18,005 bases of DNA from Candidatus Opitulatrix roisinitermitis (GCA_031288055.1 JAITSD010000030.1:1-18005); one strand, 5' to 3'. Shown: positions 1-7,717, counted from the first letter of the stretch. A program made the numbers and translations. The notes: a model not told the origin generated them from the letters alone.

Positions 1-20
1 ACCAATTGAGCCACTGTCCT
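1..20 (-). tRNA. 5' end of a tRNA gene, probably tRNA-Trp, cut by the window edge
   Basis: Read on the minus strand, bases 20 to 1 give AGGACAGTGGCTCAATTGGT. This fits a tRNA 5' end: a seven-base acceptor strand, T8 and G9, a GCTC D-stem and an AATTGGT D-loop with the invariant GG. The anticodon lies outside the window, so the identity is inferred: an initial AGG and this D-arm resemble bacterial tRNA-Trp. In many bacteria tRNA-Trp precedes secE-nusG-rplK, so those genes may lie to the left, but nothing here shows it. Confidence 0.6.
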
Positions 21-67
21 ATATTTAAATTCTTATTTTTAATTAGTAACTAATTTATGATTTAACT

Positions 68-100
68 AATATATAGATTATATTATCGGGTCTAAATTAC
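68..100 (-). promoter_or_regulatory. Possible promoter for the edge tRNA
   Basis: On the minus strand a perfect TATAAT lies about 56 nt before the tRNA 5' end. It is preceded at 15 to 16 nt by a TTGGTA/TTTGGT element as a possible -35. A tRNA promoter is expected here because the upstream protease gene ends at 169. The AT-richness of the region makes chance matches likely. Confidence 0.3.
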
Positions 101-124
101 CAAAAAAAATAACTAAACTTTATA

Positions 125-176
125 TTTTAAATTTATATACCGTACTTTTAAATCTATATACTAAAAATTTATATAC
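125..176. repeat. Three near-identical 12-nt direct repeats at the end of the protease gene
   Basis: AAATTTATATAC occurs at 129-140 and 165-176, with a one-mismatch copy AAATCTATATAC at 150-161. The first two copies extend to 16 nt with one mismatch (125-140 and 146-161). The last copy covers the stop codon of the subtilisin-like protease gene. The repeats could be a protein-binding array ahead of the tRNA promoter or slippage in AT-rich DNA; no known site is recognised. Confidence 0.4.
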
Positions 177-2463
177 TGGCAAAGTTCCGAATAACTGTGG
201 CCATTTGTCCACGAGAATACCTAACAGTCCCCCTAAATAGTCTATCACCAGGCTTTTGACATTCTACATAAGGTTTACCCTTAGATAAACACATATAACC
301 AGTAAATAAATTATTTTGATAAGCCCAAGAAACAGCACTTATATTAGGCGAATTTAAAGGTACATCCGAAAATGCCGAAGTTAGATTGACTTTAGGCTTA
401 CCTACTACAGCATAAAAAAACAATGCTCCTTGGGTTCTAGTTACTACTTTATTAGGGCCAAAATGCTTAGCATCTGTACCCGAAGTTATACCTCCATGAT
501 AAGCCCATCTAATTATGTCTTTAGCAAAACTATCTTCTATATCAACAAATGGAGTTGTCCAATCAGGATTTATATATGGCCTATTCCAATAAGCATATAA
601 AAAAGTCACCATTTGAGCTCTAGATAAACCAGCGGCTGGACGATATATAACAGCTCCGGCATAGGGGCATTCAGCATAAGGTTTAGCTTTATCTACACAA
701 GTAAAACCGGAGGCTAGACCATGACCCCATAACCAGATAATAGCATCTTTTTGAGGGTCACTAGCAATATCAGTAAAAGGTACTGGTTCAGGAGTTGGTT
801 CAGGGGTTGGAGTTGGAGTTGGTTCAGGAGTTGGAGTAGGCGTTGGAGTTGGTTCAGGCGTTGGCGTTGGAGTTGGTTCAGGACTAGGTAAAATCGATTC
901 AACTGCCGCTTTAGCGTCAACCACCCCCCAACCAGTACATTTATCCCAACCAACAGATATACCCTCCGTTGTAGCGCAAATATCACCTGCCCAATTAGTT
1001 TTTTTAGTAATATCATGAGCTGTAGATTGCAAAGCTTGTTTTATCTGATCAGGCGATAATTGGGTATTTATTCTTTTTAAAACAGACACAATACCAGCCA
1101 CAAATGGTGAGGAATAACTTGTACCATTACCCGTAGTCCAATCAGTTAGACTGACTTGCGAGGCATTAGTTCTAGTTCTGACATTAGCTCCTCCAGCTGT
1201 CACATTAACCGAATAGTCACAATTTGAAAAATATGAATCACCGCCATCTTGCTGCATAGCTCCCACCGAAATCACATAATCTAATAATGCCGGTGTACTT
1301 CTATGACAAGTAAAAGTTCCAGTTTTAGAATCATATCTCTCATTACCAGCTGCAGCTACTAATGTCATACCAGACCTATAAGCAGATTTTAAAGGTTCAT
1401 CCCAAGGTATAGCCAAACTACCACCCGAAGGACAATCTGAAGTATTATCACATACCGCCCCGAAAGACATATTAATAACTTTCGCTCCATCAACTTTAGC
1501 TTGATTAATAGCATTAACTACAGCTGAATTAGACAAACCCCCTTCAGCATCTGCTATTTTATAAAAATAAACTGGAGAATTATAAGACGAACCCATACCT
1601 CCTGTGCCATTATTAGTCATAGATGAAATAATATGGCTAACCACAGTACCATGATTAGGTGCCCTCTCTGCCGGAGTTTGTGAATTAGGTGCCACTGTGG
1701 TCTTTGAGCATTTAGCATCACCCTCACCAAAATCACATTTAGCATAAATATTTTCCGACTCTTCATTATTAGAATATGTGAATGCTGAATCAATTACAGC
1801 CACTGGAGCAGCTGTTGGCAAAGCTGTGCTAGAATTATTCAAATATTCCCAAGCTGATGCTACAGATGATCCACTTGGACTACTAGAACTGTTGAAATCA
1901 GTAAATGCAAAAGAATTAGAATCGTTCAAATTATAAGTGTCATTTGGATTTGTAGCATAATTATCAAATGGCGAACCTAAATTACTTAATTTAATTTTTA
2001 TTTCTCTGGATACATTAGTAAAAACATCTGACTGTTTTAAATCATTTATTTGCTGTTCATCTAAATCGGATTTAGCGGAAATGGAAACTGCTGGATTATA
2101 TTTGTATGTTTCTAAGTCACCTAATTTAACCAAAGCTAAATCAATATTTTTAACAGGGAATAAAGGCAATAACTGGAGCTTTATTTGTTCGGGTGTAGCT
2201 GTAGAATTAACTGTTAAAACAACTGTATGGTAATCTACACCATCAGCATTAAATTCTAAATTATACGGTTGTTGAAAAGTTTTTTGATTAATTTTCGATT
2301 CAGTAGATTTTAGTTTAGTGGTAGTTTGATTTATATCATCAACTTTAACCAAGTTTTGATTATTATCAAATGTGTTCAATAAATGATTTGGCGCCATATT
2401 AACGCCCAATGACACAACAACTGTTAAAACCACAACTATAAGTAGTTTTACTCTGGGGGTCAT
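169..2463 (-). CDS. Secreted subtilisin-like (S8) serine protease with C-terminal SLH repeats
   Basis: A predicted exported protease of 764 residues, probably held at the cell surface. Residues 1-22 are a short basic start plus a hydrophobic signal segment. A propeptide-like region of about 190 residues follows. The S8 domain (about 215-525) keeps the full machinery: Asp225 in AVIDSA (usually DTG/DSG), His271 in NHGTVVSH, oxyanion Asn374 in AAAGN and Ser449 in GNGTSYSSPFVAG. Residues 526-562 are a Pro-Thr-Glu linker. Three SLH-type repeats fill 562-764; the first and third carry matching Cys-pair insertions, CVDKAKPYAEC (589-599) and CLSKGKPYVEC (725-735), that may form disulfide loops. SLH domains usually bind pyruvylated wall polymers. 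The gene appears to be its own transcription unit, with TAAACT exactly 6 nt before ATG and no Shine-Dalgarno. The substrate is unknown. The protease and SLH calls are firm; surface location is inferred. Confidence 0.93.
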   Translation of the reverse strand: MTPRVKLLIVVVLTVVVSLGVNMAPNHLLNTFDNNQNLVKVDDINQTTTKLKSTESKINQKTFQQPYNLEFNADGVDYHTVVLTVNSTATPEQIKLQLLPLFPVKNIDLALVKLGDLETYKYNPAVSISAKSDLDEQQINDLKQSDVFTNVSREIKIKLSNLGSPFDNYATNPNDTYNLNDSNSFAFTDFNSSSSPSGSSVASAWEYLNNSSTALPTAAPVAVIDSAFTYSNNEESENIYAKCDFGEGDAKCSKTTVAPNSQTPAERAPNHGTVVSHIISSMTNNGTGGMGSSYNSPVYFYKIADAEGGLSNSAVVNAINQAKVDGAKVINMSFGAVCDNTSDCPSGGSLAIPWDEPLKSAYRSGMTLVAAAGNERYDSKTGTFTCHRSTPALLDYVISVGAMQQDGGDSYFSNCDYSVNVTAGGANVRTRTNASQVSLTDWTTGNGTSYSSPFVAGIVSVLKRINTQLSPDQIKQALQSTAHDITKKTNWAGDICATTEGISVGWDKCTGWGVVDAKAAVESILPSPEPTPTPTPEPTPTPTPTPEPTPTPTPEPTPEPVPFTDIASDPQKDAIIWLWGHGLASGFTCVDKAKPYAECPYAGAVIYRPAAGLSRAQMVTFLYAYWNRPYINPDWTTPFVDIEDSFAKDIIRWAYHGGITSGTDAKHFGPNKVVTRTQGALFFYAVVGKPKVNLTSAFSDVPLNSPNISAVSWAYQNNLFTGYMCLSKGKPYVECQKPGDRLFRGTVRYSRGQMATVIRNFASI
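784..888 (-). repeat. Pro-Thr-Glu linker repeat inside the SLH protease gene
   Basis: These bases encode residues 526-560, a run of PTPTPEP units joining the protease domain to the SLH repeats. At DNA level it is an imperfect array of GTTGGAGTTGGTTCAGG-like units on the plus strand. Some units differ at third positions (ggagtt, ggcgtt, ggtt), so they are partly diverged. Such linkers span the cell wall in many surface proteins, and the array could vary in length between strains. Confidence 0.85.
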
Positions 2464-2469
2464 ATATAC

Positions 2470-2475
2470 AGTTTA
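2470..2475 (-). promoter_or_regulatory. Predicted -10 box of a leaderless S8 protease mRNA
   Basis: TAAACT on the minus strand lies exactly 6 nt before the ATG of the SLH protease, which places the expected transcription start on or next to the A of ATG. No Shine-Dalgarno is present. I see no good -35 element and no TG extension here, so this is the weakest of the five matching sites. Confidence 0.4.
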
Positions 2476-2546
2476 ATATATGATTTAAAAACTATTACTT
2501 GTTATATTATTTTTTAAACTAAATATAACAATTAAATAATTAATCT

Positions 2547-3782
2547 TTATAAATGAATTGGATTTAAAATATCCACTAAAATTAAAGCCAAACCACAAAA
2601 TATCAAAAGTCCATATACAAAATAAGCTAAAGGCATAGACCTGGCTAAATCTGCTGGGGCTGGTTTGGAATTATGCCGTATTTTAGCCACAGTTCTAACT
2701 AAACCTTCATACAAAGAGTTTACAACATGCCCACCATCTAAAGGCAGAAGCGGTATTAAATTTAGCACAAATAAAGCGATATTTAATGAACCCAAAAGCG
2801 ACAATAAAACCGCTATTCTAGATAAATTATCATCTGTAGATGTTGTTTGATCAACCGCTATTTGTCCCACACCAACTAATGATAAAACCGTATTACCACC
2901 TCTTTGCTCATGGGTAAAAATGGATTCTATAGCTTTATAAGTTTGATAAGGTAAAGTTACTATCATTTTAACTGTGCCTGTAAAAGCTTGCCAAGTAACA
3001 CTAGCTGCATCAAGTAAAGAACCTGTTTGTCTTTGAGCTAAAGAGGTGATACCTATAATATAACGACCGTTATTTTCCACAGGTTCAATAACCGTATTTT
3101 TAGTAGATATTTGTCCATTAACATTACTTATATAAGCCACATTTAAACTTTTGCCAGATGATTGACTAATTATATTAGAAATATCTGACCATGAATTAAC
3201 TGCTTTATTATCTATGGAAATTATTTTATCGCCACTAATTAATCCAGCTTTAGCAGCCGGCGATAATTCACTTGGCTGGCACTGACTGACACCGGTAAGA
3301 CATTGGCTTACACTTTGAACTGTTGTGGTGGGTTGAAAAGAACCAATTGTACAAAAAGCTATAGCAAAAAATATAAAACCTAATAATAAATTCATTAAAG
3401 TTCCGCCAGCCATAACGATTACTTTTTTAGGGGTTGTTAACCAATAAAAAGCTCTAGCATTGTCATAAGGTTTCATAGTTTCAACAGATTCTGCTCTAGC
3501 ATCTTTTATTATATTTCTAAAAGGCCCTTTGTCTTTCCATTTAGGATTAGCTGGCGAAAACATACCTAAAACCTTAGAATAGCCACCTAATAAAATTGGT
3601 TTAAAACCATATTCAGTCTCACCAATTTTTTTAGAAAATAAAGTTGGTCCAAAACCTACCATAAACTCTGAAACCGGTACTCCAAAAGCTTTAGCCGTAA
3701 AAGTATGACCCGCCTCATGTAAACTAACTGACAAAGTAATCCCCACAATCACTATTATCACTGTGATAATTCCAACAATCAT
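2547..3782 (-). CDS. rseP: Site-2 intramembrane zinc metalloprotease (M50, RseP/Rip1 family)
   Basis: A membrane-embedded protease that cuts transmembrane segments of regulators such as anti-sigma factors; the actinobacterial counterpart is Rip1. Over 411 residues it has an N-terminal membrane helix with the zinc motif HEAGH (22-26). A GFGP/KPILLGGY region follows (43-68), then a helix around 120-147, a PDZ domain (about 155-245), and the second active-site motif NLIPLLPLDGGHV (341-353). Two C-terminal hydrophobic segments surround this motif. Length and motif order are typical of the family. The start is firm: ATG overlaps the dxr stop in an ATGA, with GAGAGG 5 nt upstream, so translation is probably coupled to dxr. 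dxr and rseP are neighbours in many bacteria; the often following ispG is absent here. Its substrate in this organism cannot be seen. Confidence 0.95.
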   Translation of the reverse strand: MIVGIITVIIVIVGITLSVSLHEAGHTFTAKAFGVPVSEFMVGFGPTLFSKKIGETEYGFKPILLGGYSKVLGMFSPANPKWKDKGPFRNIIKDARAESVETMKPYDNARAFYWLTTPKKVIVMAGGTLMNLLLGFIFFAIAFCTIGSFQPTTTVQSVSQCLTGVSQCQPSELSPAAKAGLISGDKIISIDNKAVNSWSDISNIISQSSGKSLNVAYISNVNGQISTKNTVIEPVENNGRYIIGITSLAQRQTGSLLDAASVTWQAFTGTVKMIVTLPYQTYKAIESIFTHEQRGGNTVLSLVGVGQIAVDQTTSTDDNLSRIAVLLSLLGSLNIALFVLNLIPLLPLDGGHVVNSLYEGLVRTVAKIRHNSKPAPADLARSMPLAYFVYGLLIFCGLALILVDILNPIHL

Positions 3783-4888
3783 TTAATCCTCTCATCTATA
3801 AATTGATTAGTTAATTCCCGAACTTTGTTCTCTATTTGAATAATTGAAGTTATATTAACTATATCACACGATATTTTATAACCTGAAACTATTTTCTGTA
3901 ATAAATTAATAATATCTAAATAACTAATTTTGTTATTTAAAAAAGCTTTAACTAATTCCTCGTTAGCTGCATTAAATACAATAGCCAACCGTTCATCCTG
4001 CTTCATAAAAGTTTTAGTAAACTCTATTATGGGAAAAATCTGCGAATTAACAGGTTGAAAATCCAATTTTAAGTTTTCAGCAAAACTTTCTGGTTGCACA
4101 GCCCTATTTAAGCGATTAGGATAATTTATAGCTAAGGCTATAGGTAATTTCATATTCGGTGGCGATAACTGCATAATTGTGGAGCCATCATAAAACTCCA
4201 CCATTGAATGAATTTGACTACTAGGTTGCAAAACAACATCTATTTTACTAATATCTACACCAAAAAGATAATGAGCTTCAATAATTTCTAAAGCTTTATT
4301 AACCATAGTGGCAGAATTTATAGTAACCACCGGTCCCATATTCCAAGTTGGATGCTGTAAAGCTTGTTTAACTGTTACGGTTTTTAACTGTTCATAAGTA
4401 TAAGTTCTAAAAGGTCCGCCTGAAGCTGTTAAAATAAATCTAGAAACCTCATCCACTCGCCCCGATTTCAGACATTGCCAAATAGCTGAATGTTCTGAAT
4501 CAAGCGGAATAATCTGCTCAGAAAACTTAGTTAAAGATAACAAATACTGTCCGCCCGCCACCAAAGACTCTTTATTAGCTAAAGCTAAAATATTGCCCGA
4601 TTGAAGTGCTTTAGCCGAAGCAAAAATACCAACTGAGCCATTGATAGCATTTAACACAATGTCACATTTTACAGCAGCTAGATTAGACACAGCTATTTGA
4701 CCATTATCCAAAACAGTAGCAGCCTTTTTTGGTTTAAATTGCTTAATTTGCTGTTCAAATAAAACTTTATTATTGCCATAAGCTCCTAAAGCTACAATTT
4801 CAAATTGCGGACTATTTTGTTGAACTATTTCTAAAGTTTGCTGACCAATAGATCCTGTGGAACCTAGTAAAACTATTCTCTTTGCCAT
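3779..4888 (-). CDS. dxr: 1-deoxy-D-xylulose 5-phosphate reductoisomerase (DXR/IspC)
   Basis: Second enzyme of the MEP isoprenoid pathway: it rearranges and reduces 1-deoxyxylulose 5-phosphate to methylerythritol 4-phosphate with NADPH and a divalent metal, in the cytosol. The 369-residue sequence opens with the nucleotide-binding motif LLGSTGSIG (7-15), followed by ALANKESLVAGG, the metal-binding LDSEHSA, TASGGPFR, HPTWNMG, the NKALEIIEAH segment with the catalytic Glu, and a QPSSQIHSMVEFYDGS block. The MGPVVTINSAT variant looks like the actinobacterial form. It ends on TGA, overlapping rseP by 4 nt. The 20-nt gap from the DivIVA-domain gene is all A/T with no Shine-Dalgarno, so it is probably expressed by read-through from that gene. 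It implies the MEP rather than the mevalonate route and a fosmidomycin target. Confidence 0.97.
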   Translation of the reverse strand: MAKRIVLLGSTGSIGQQTLEIVQQNSPQFEIVALGAYGNNKVLFEQQIKQFKPKKAATVLDNGQIAVSNLAAVKCDIVLNAINGSVGIFASAKALQSGNILALANKESLVAGGQYLLSLTKFSEQIIPLDSEHSAIWQCLKSGRVDEVSRFILTASGGPFRTYTYEQLKTVTVKQALQHPTWNMGPVVTINSATMVNKALEIIEAHYLFGVDISKIDVVLQPSSQIHSMVEFYDGSTIMQLSPPNMKLPIALAINYPNRLNRAVQPESFAENLKLDFQPVNSQIFPIIEFTKTFMKQDERLAIVFNAANEELVKAFLNNKISYLDIINLLQKIVSGYKISCDIVNITSIIQIENKVRELTNQFIDERIK

Positions 4889-4908
4889 ATAAATTAATTA
4901 AAAAAATA

Positions 4909-5469
4909 TTAATAATTATCAGCTGGCACCATTAATAGTATTTTAACCCTATTTAAAAATATATTAACGCCTTTCTCATCATAACCCCTGCCTGATTTAG
5001 TTATTGGAAAAGCAATTTTATTAATATCGTCAACACTTATTTTATTACCAGATTCAAAAAAATACCGTTTGATTTTTTTAGCAAATTTATCAACTGGTCT
5101 TTTCTTATAAGATAATTGTTTTTTAGCACCATGTGAAAATAATTTACCTTTATCTAAATTTAAAACTTCTTCCAAATCATAAACTGATCTAGAATATTCT
5201 TTTTGCCAAATATCTTTTTGACCACTTTCATAAGCTAAATCTTTACGATATTGCAAAATAGCATAAACTAATTTATCCACAGCTAAATCCACTTCACGAG
5301 TGTAATAACCAATTTTTACTAAAGGAAAAGTTGTATTAATAATTTTTAAAACATCAATAGCATTTATATTAGTGTCATAAAGATTTTGCACTTGATTAAA
5401 AAAAACATCAACAGCTAATTTATCATAACCAAATTCACTGGTTTTATTTTTGGAAAAAACTAATGACAT
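4909..5469 (-). CDS. Actinobacterial DivIVA-domain repeat protein
   Basis: A cytosolic 186-residue protein of unknown exact role made of repeated DivIVA-type motifs of the form G-Y-(4)-V-D-x-F. Copies are visible at about residues 13-32 (FGYDKLAVDVFFNQV), 53-70 (IGYYTREVDLAVDKLV), a worn copy near 124-138 (SYKKRPVDKFAKKI) and 160-178 (GRGYDEKGVNIFLNRV). Between them, LNLDKGKLFSHG and ISVDDINKIAF correspond to conserved parts of actinobacterial 'DivIVA domain-containing' proteins. This is not full-length DivIVA/Wag31: there is no long coiled coil. It heads a unit with dxr and rseP. The start is supported by TAAACT exactly 6 nt before ATG with a TGA extension, and there is no Shine-Dalgarno. 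Family assignment is by pattern memory and fairly secure; function is not known. Confidence 0.8.
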   Translation of the reverse strand: MSLVFSKNKTSEFGYDKLAVDVFFNQVQNLYDTNINAIDVLKIINTTFPLVKIGYYTREVDLAVDKLVYAILQYRKDLAYESGQKDIWQKEYSRSVYDLEEVLNLDKGKLFSHGAKKQLSYKKRPVDKFAKKIKRYFFESGNKISVDDINKIAFPITKSGRGYDEKGVNIFLNRVKILLMVPADNY

Positions 5470-5475
5470 AGTCTT

Positions 5476-5484
5476 AGTTTATCA
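5476..5484 (-). promoter_or_regulatory. Extended -10 of a leaderless DivIVA-dxr-rseP mRNA
   Basis: On the minus strand TGATAAACT (an extended -10, TGN-TAAACT) is followed by 6 nt and then the ATG. The hexamer is identical to the one before the SLH protease gene. The geometry places the transcription start at the start codon, and there is no Shine-Dalgarno. No convincing -35 is seen. Confidence 0.5.
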
Positions 5485-5535
5485 GTTTTATATAGCTTTA
5501 ATTATTTTCATATAAATATTTTCAAATTAAAAAAC

Positions 5536-6711
5536 TTATACTTTAGATAAAGTGGCGTATGCTTCGCCCATCAGAATATGTTTATCTATATCAGGAATAA
5601 GGTTAACTTTAAACTTATTTTGAAAAATAATTACAAAATCTGAACCACCAAATAAAAACCAACCTAAAGGATCGCCTTTTTTAGCCATCATCCCCAGTTT
5701 AACACTAGCCTCAAAATTAATAGAACTAATTTGTGACATACCCACTGGAATTAAAGCTACTAAACCAAACTTTTTAGTCTCTACAATAACTGTAGCACGG
5801 GTTTGAATTGACTGCCAATTAGTTGATTTAGAAATTAGAACATACTTTTTTTGTAAATTATCCCAAATAACCAACCCTCCAATAGATACTAATCCAGGAA
5901 TATAATTTATTTCTTTAACTGTTCCAGAAACTGGAAAATGATACCGATGATAATCGTGAACCTCTAAAATAGTATGAGTCAAACTACCACCCGCAAAATC
6001 CTTTTTATATTTCGAATTAGGTCCTATAAGACTTTCCACACTAGTAAAATATTGTGATTTAATATCTACAAAATCATCATCCTCATTGTCAGAATTAATA
6101 ATATTAGAGTTTTTATTAATTGACCAAACACCTTGAGGTTTAGAATCGGCTGGCGAAACAACATCTGACTCAGAAATTGGTCTAGCAGTTTTATTTTTTA
6201 ACCGTCTGGAAAAAAAGTCATTAAAAGACTGCCAGTTAGATGGACTTTCATACCAATCTTCGTTTAAGCCAAACTTTTTATCCAATATAGCTATTTTATA
6301 ATATTCCTCTGTCCAACTATCTGGTTTAGACAACCACTCACCCCACTTTTTTGTGAACCTAGCTATCCATTTAGCCACAGCAGGATAATATTGTAAAGAT
6401 GGTCTATATTGCTCTGAGTTTCTTAACTCTGATAACTCTTGATCAAACAAAAAATAAAAATAATTTAAACTTTGATCTATTCTCTCCAACAAATACGGTC
6501 TTGATTGATCAATATATTTTAATATATTCCATGGGCTACTCTCTTCTGCCCACTCCAAAAAATCATATAATTGATCTAAAGTTTGTGCTGGATTCATATT
6601 TCTATCCGCCACCTGTTTTTTAGCTTTATTAATTGACTTAACCAACAATTTTTCTAATTTTTCATCTGCTTTTACTAAATCAATAAACTCTTGTGTGTAT
6701 TTTCTATACAT
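5536..6711 (-). CDS. psd: Phosphatidylserine decarboxylase
   Basis: A pyruvoyl enzyme that decarboxylates phosphatidylserine to phosphatidylethanolamine at the membrane. In the 391-residue sequence the catalytic part begins near 160: FNDFFSRRL (163-171), ARPI (176-179), SPAD with Asp189, the DYHRYHFPVSG block (253-263) with the catalytic His, a core near 320-345 and the self-cleavage site FGGSD (354-358), where Ser357 should become the pyruvoyl group. The family motif is usually LGST or GGST; the Asp after Ser is a variant I recall in some bacterial homologues. The N-terminal 160 residues are a family-specific extension, as in the roughly 400-residue bacterial branch. It stands alone between the hydrolase and the DivIVA gene, with no phosphatidylserine synthase in view. 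The start has no Shine-Dalgarno. Proteolytically processed alpha and beta chains are expected from family knowledge. Confidence 0.9.
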   Translation of the reverse strand: MYRKYTQEFIDLVKADEKLEKLLVKSINKAKKQVADRNMNPAQTLDQLYDFLEWAEESSPWNILKYIDQSRPYLLERIDQSLNYFYFLFDQELSELRNSEQYRPSLQYYPAVAKWIARFTKKWGEWLSKPDSWTEEYYKIAILDKKFGLNEDWYESPSNWQSFNDFFSRRLKNKTARPISESDVVSPADSKPQGVWSINKNSNIINSDNEDDDFVDIKSQYFTSVESLIGPNSKYKKDFAGGSLTHTILEVHDYHRYHFPVSGTVKEINYIPGLVSIGGLVIWDNLQKKYVLISKSTNWQSIQTRATVIVETKKFGLVALIPVGMSQISSINFEASVKLGMMAKKGDPLGWFLFGGSDFVIIFQNKFKVNLIPDIDKHILMGEAYATLSKV

Positions 6712-6756
6712 AGTCTTTTAGTTGTATTTGACTTTGTTTATATTTTCATTTCTCAT

Positions 6757-6783
6757 AATATACCTACAAGTCCAGTTTATCAA
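6757..6783 (-). promoter_or_regulatory. Possible promoter for phosphatidylserine decarboxylase
   Basis: On the minus strand TTGATA (6783-6778) and TATATT (6762-6757) are separated by 15 nt, a slightly short spacer, about 45 nt before the psd start codon. Unlike five other lead genes here, psd has no TANNNT box 6 nt before its ATG, so a leadered transcript from this site is the better guess. Confidence 0.3.
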
Positions 6784-6861
6784 ATAAGTTTAAAAACAAA
6801 CTTCATCTGTAAACACTATAATATTAAATATATTTCAACTTAAATAATCTAACTAAAACGC

Positions 6862-7590
6862 TTATTTATCTAAACTTAAAGCCACAACATTTTTACCATC
6901 AATAAATATACCATCAGGTAAAGTAAGAGTAATAGTATTTTCTCCTTTTCTAAATATCCGACCCTCGTCTATACCAAGCAAACAATCATGTCCTGGCACA
7001 ACCCACTTTGCCAATGCTTTAATTTTTTTAATACTTTTTTGACTAGTTTTTATGGACTGCGTCATAGCCACATTACCTGTAGCTAATTCTATCAAATTTT
7101 TAACAGCATCGCCTGTAATAACCGTTTTACCATTTAAGCCATCAACCAATAAAGAACTAGAACCAGGAGTGTGACCTGGTGTCATTAAAGAGTATACACC
7201 TGGCATAATCTCTTGACCATCTTTTTCTAAAAGCACTTTATCAAAAGTCTTAAGTAATGGCAAAACACCTTCTTCGACAACGGGATCATTTAAATTATTA
7301 GCATAATTCCATTCAGCTTTTGAAAAATAAAATATAGCTTGTGGAAATAAACTCACATTATCAGCGTGATCAAAATGTAAATGTGTTAAAAACACAAAAT
7401 CAATATCTCGACATTCTAAACCACGGTTTTTCAAAGCTTGAATCAACCATAATCTTGCCCCGTGTGCACCAGTATCAACTAAACACAATCTATCTTGAGA
7501 ACGCAAAAGAGTAATTGAACTCCACCCTAAAAACGAATTACTAGCAGTCCCGGGAAAGCCATTATATAATACGTCAATTTCAACTGTCAA
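6862..7590 (-). CDS. Metallo-beta-lactamase-fold hydrolase with TTG start
   Basis: A cytosolic zinc-dependent hydrolase of 242 residues; no signal peptide is seen. The metal site is complete: HLHFDH (70-75 with Thr69), His140 in TPGHTPGSSS, Asp161 in ITGDAVKN and His201 in VPGHD. The N-terminal VDTGAHG (38-44) is also typical. The layout resembles the lactonase/glyoxalase II-like branch of the superfamily, but the substrate cannot be deduced; acyl-homoserine lactonase is one option I would not assert. The start codon is TTG: an AAAGGAG Shine-Dalgarno ends 7 nt before it, and no ATG competes. It is the only lead gene in the window with a strong Shine-Dalgarno, and it is probably monocistronic with its own promoter about 50 nt upstream. 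Confidence 0.88.
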   Translation of the reverse strand: MTVEIDVLYNGFPGTASNSFLGWSSITLLRSQDRLCLVDTGAHGARLWLIQALKNRGLECRDIDFVFLTHLHFDHADNVSLFPQAIFYFSKAEWNYANNLNDPVVEEGVLPLLKTFDKVLLEKDGQEIMPGVYSLMTPGHTPGSSSLLVDGLNGKTVITGDAVKNLIELATGNVAMTQSIKTSQKSIKKIKALAKWVVPGHDCLLGIDEGRIFRKGENTITLTLPDGIFIDGKNVVALSLDK

Positions 7591-7597
7591 AACAATA

Positions 7598-7604
7598 CTC
7601 CTTT
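7598..7604 (-). promoter_or_regulatory. Strong ribosome binding site that fixes a TTG start
   Basis: AAAGGAG on the minus strand, 7 nt before the TTG codon of the metallo-hydrolase gene. It is the best Shine-Dalgarno in the window and decides the start. Confidence 0.85.
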
Positions 7605-7639
7605 ATTATAAACTTCAATCACAAATATGCAATTTATTT

Positions 7640-7669
7640 TTTATACAATCAATCTACTCCCTCTTTCAA
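7640..7669 (-). promoter_or_regulatory. Predicted promoter of the metallo-hydrolase gene
   Basis: On the minus strand TTGAAA (7669-7664) is followed after 18 nt by TATAAA (7645-7640), giving a leader of roughly 40 nt that contains the AAAGGAG site. A second TTGCAT-16 nt-TATAAT pair lies closer to the gene but would start transcription inside the Shine-Dalgarno, so it is less likely. Confidence 0.4.
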
Positions 7670-7717
7670 ACAAATTAATCATATTTAATAAAACTACTTA
7701 TCAAAATTAGAAAAATA

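Noticed and set aside
41..55. Perfect palindrome AATTAGT-A-ACTAATT upstream of the tRNA
   Set aside because: Could be an operator or a leader hairpin, but a 7-bp A-T-rich dyad is expected by chance here.
102..112. Run of eight A (U-run on the minus strand) as a terminator of the SLH protease gene
   Set aside because: No GC-containing hairpin precedes it; such runs are expected in this base composition.
784..888. Tandem repeats that might suggest a CRISPR or satellite
   Set aside because: No regular repeat-spacer layout; the array is in frame and encodes a Pro-Thr-Glu linker.
714..1016. 100-codon minus-strand frame rich in Leu, Gln and Asn
   Set aside because: It is a shifted reading of the Pro-Thr-Glu linker repeat inside the SLH protease gene; the composition is a by-product of the repeat.
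2665..2850. Plus-strand open frame of 61 codons
   Set aside because: Antisense to rseP, with no Shine-Dalgarno or family signature. The same holds for the plus-strand frames at 6399-6623, 10205-10399, 10526-10711 and 16241-16495.
3779..3782. Recoded TGA, as in some AT-rich lineages
   Set aside because: dxr and adk both end on TGA at the expected family length, and dxr overlaps rseP in an ordinary ATGA junction, so TGA is a stop.
6718..6756. 12-residue leader-peptide-like frame ending 6 nt before psd
   Set aside because: No Shine-Dalgarno and a composition expected by chance in AT-rich DNA; no attenuator hairpins follow.
6786..6805. AAGTTT/AAACTT hairpin between the metallo-hydrolase and psd genes
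   Set aside because: A six-base, nearly all A-T stem with no U-run after it; it lies upstream of psd rather than at the end of a unit.
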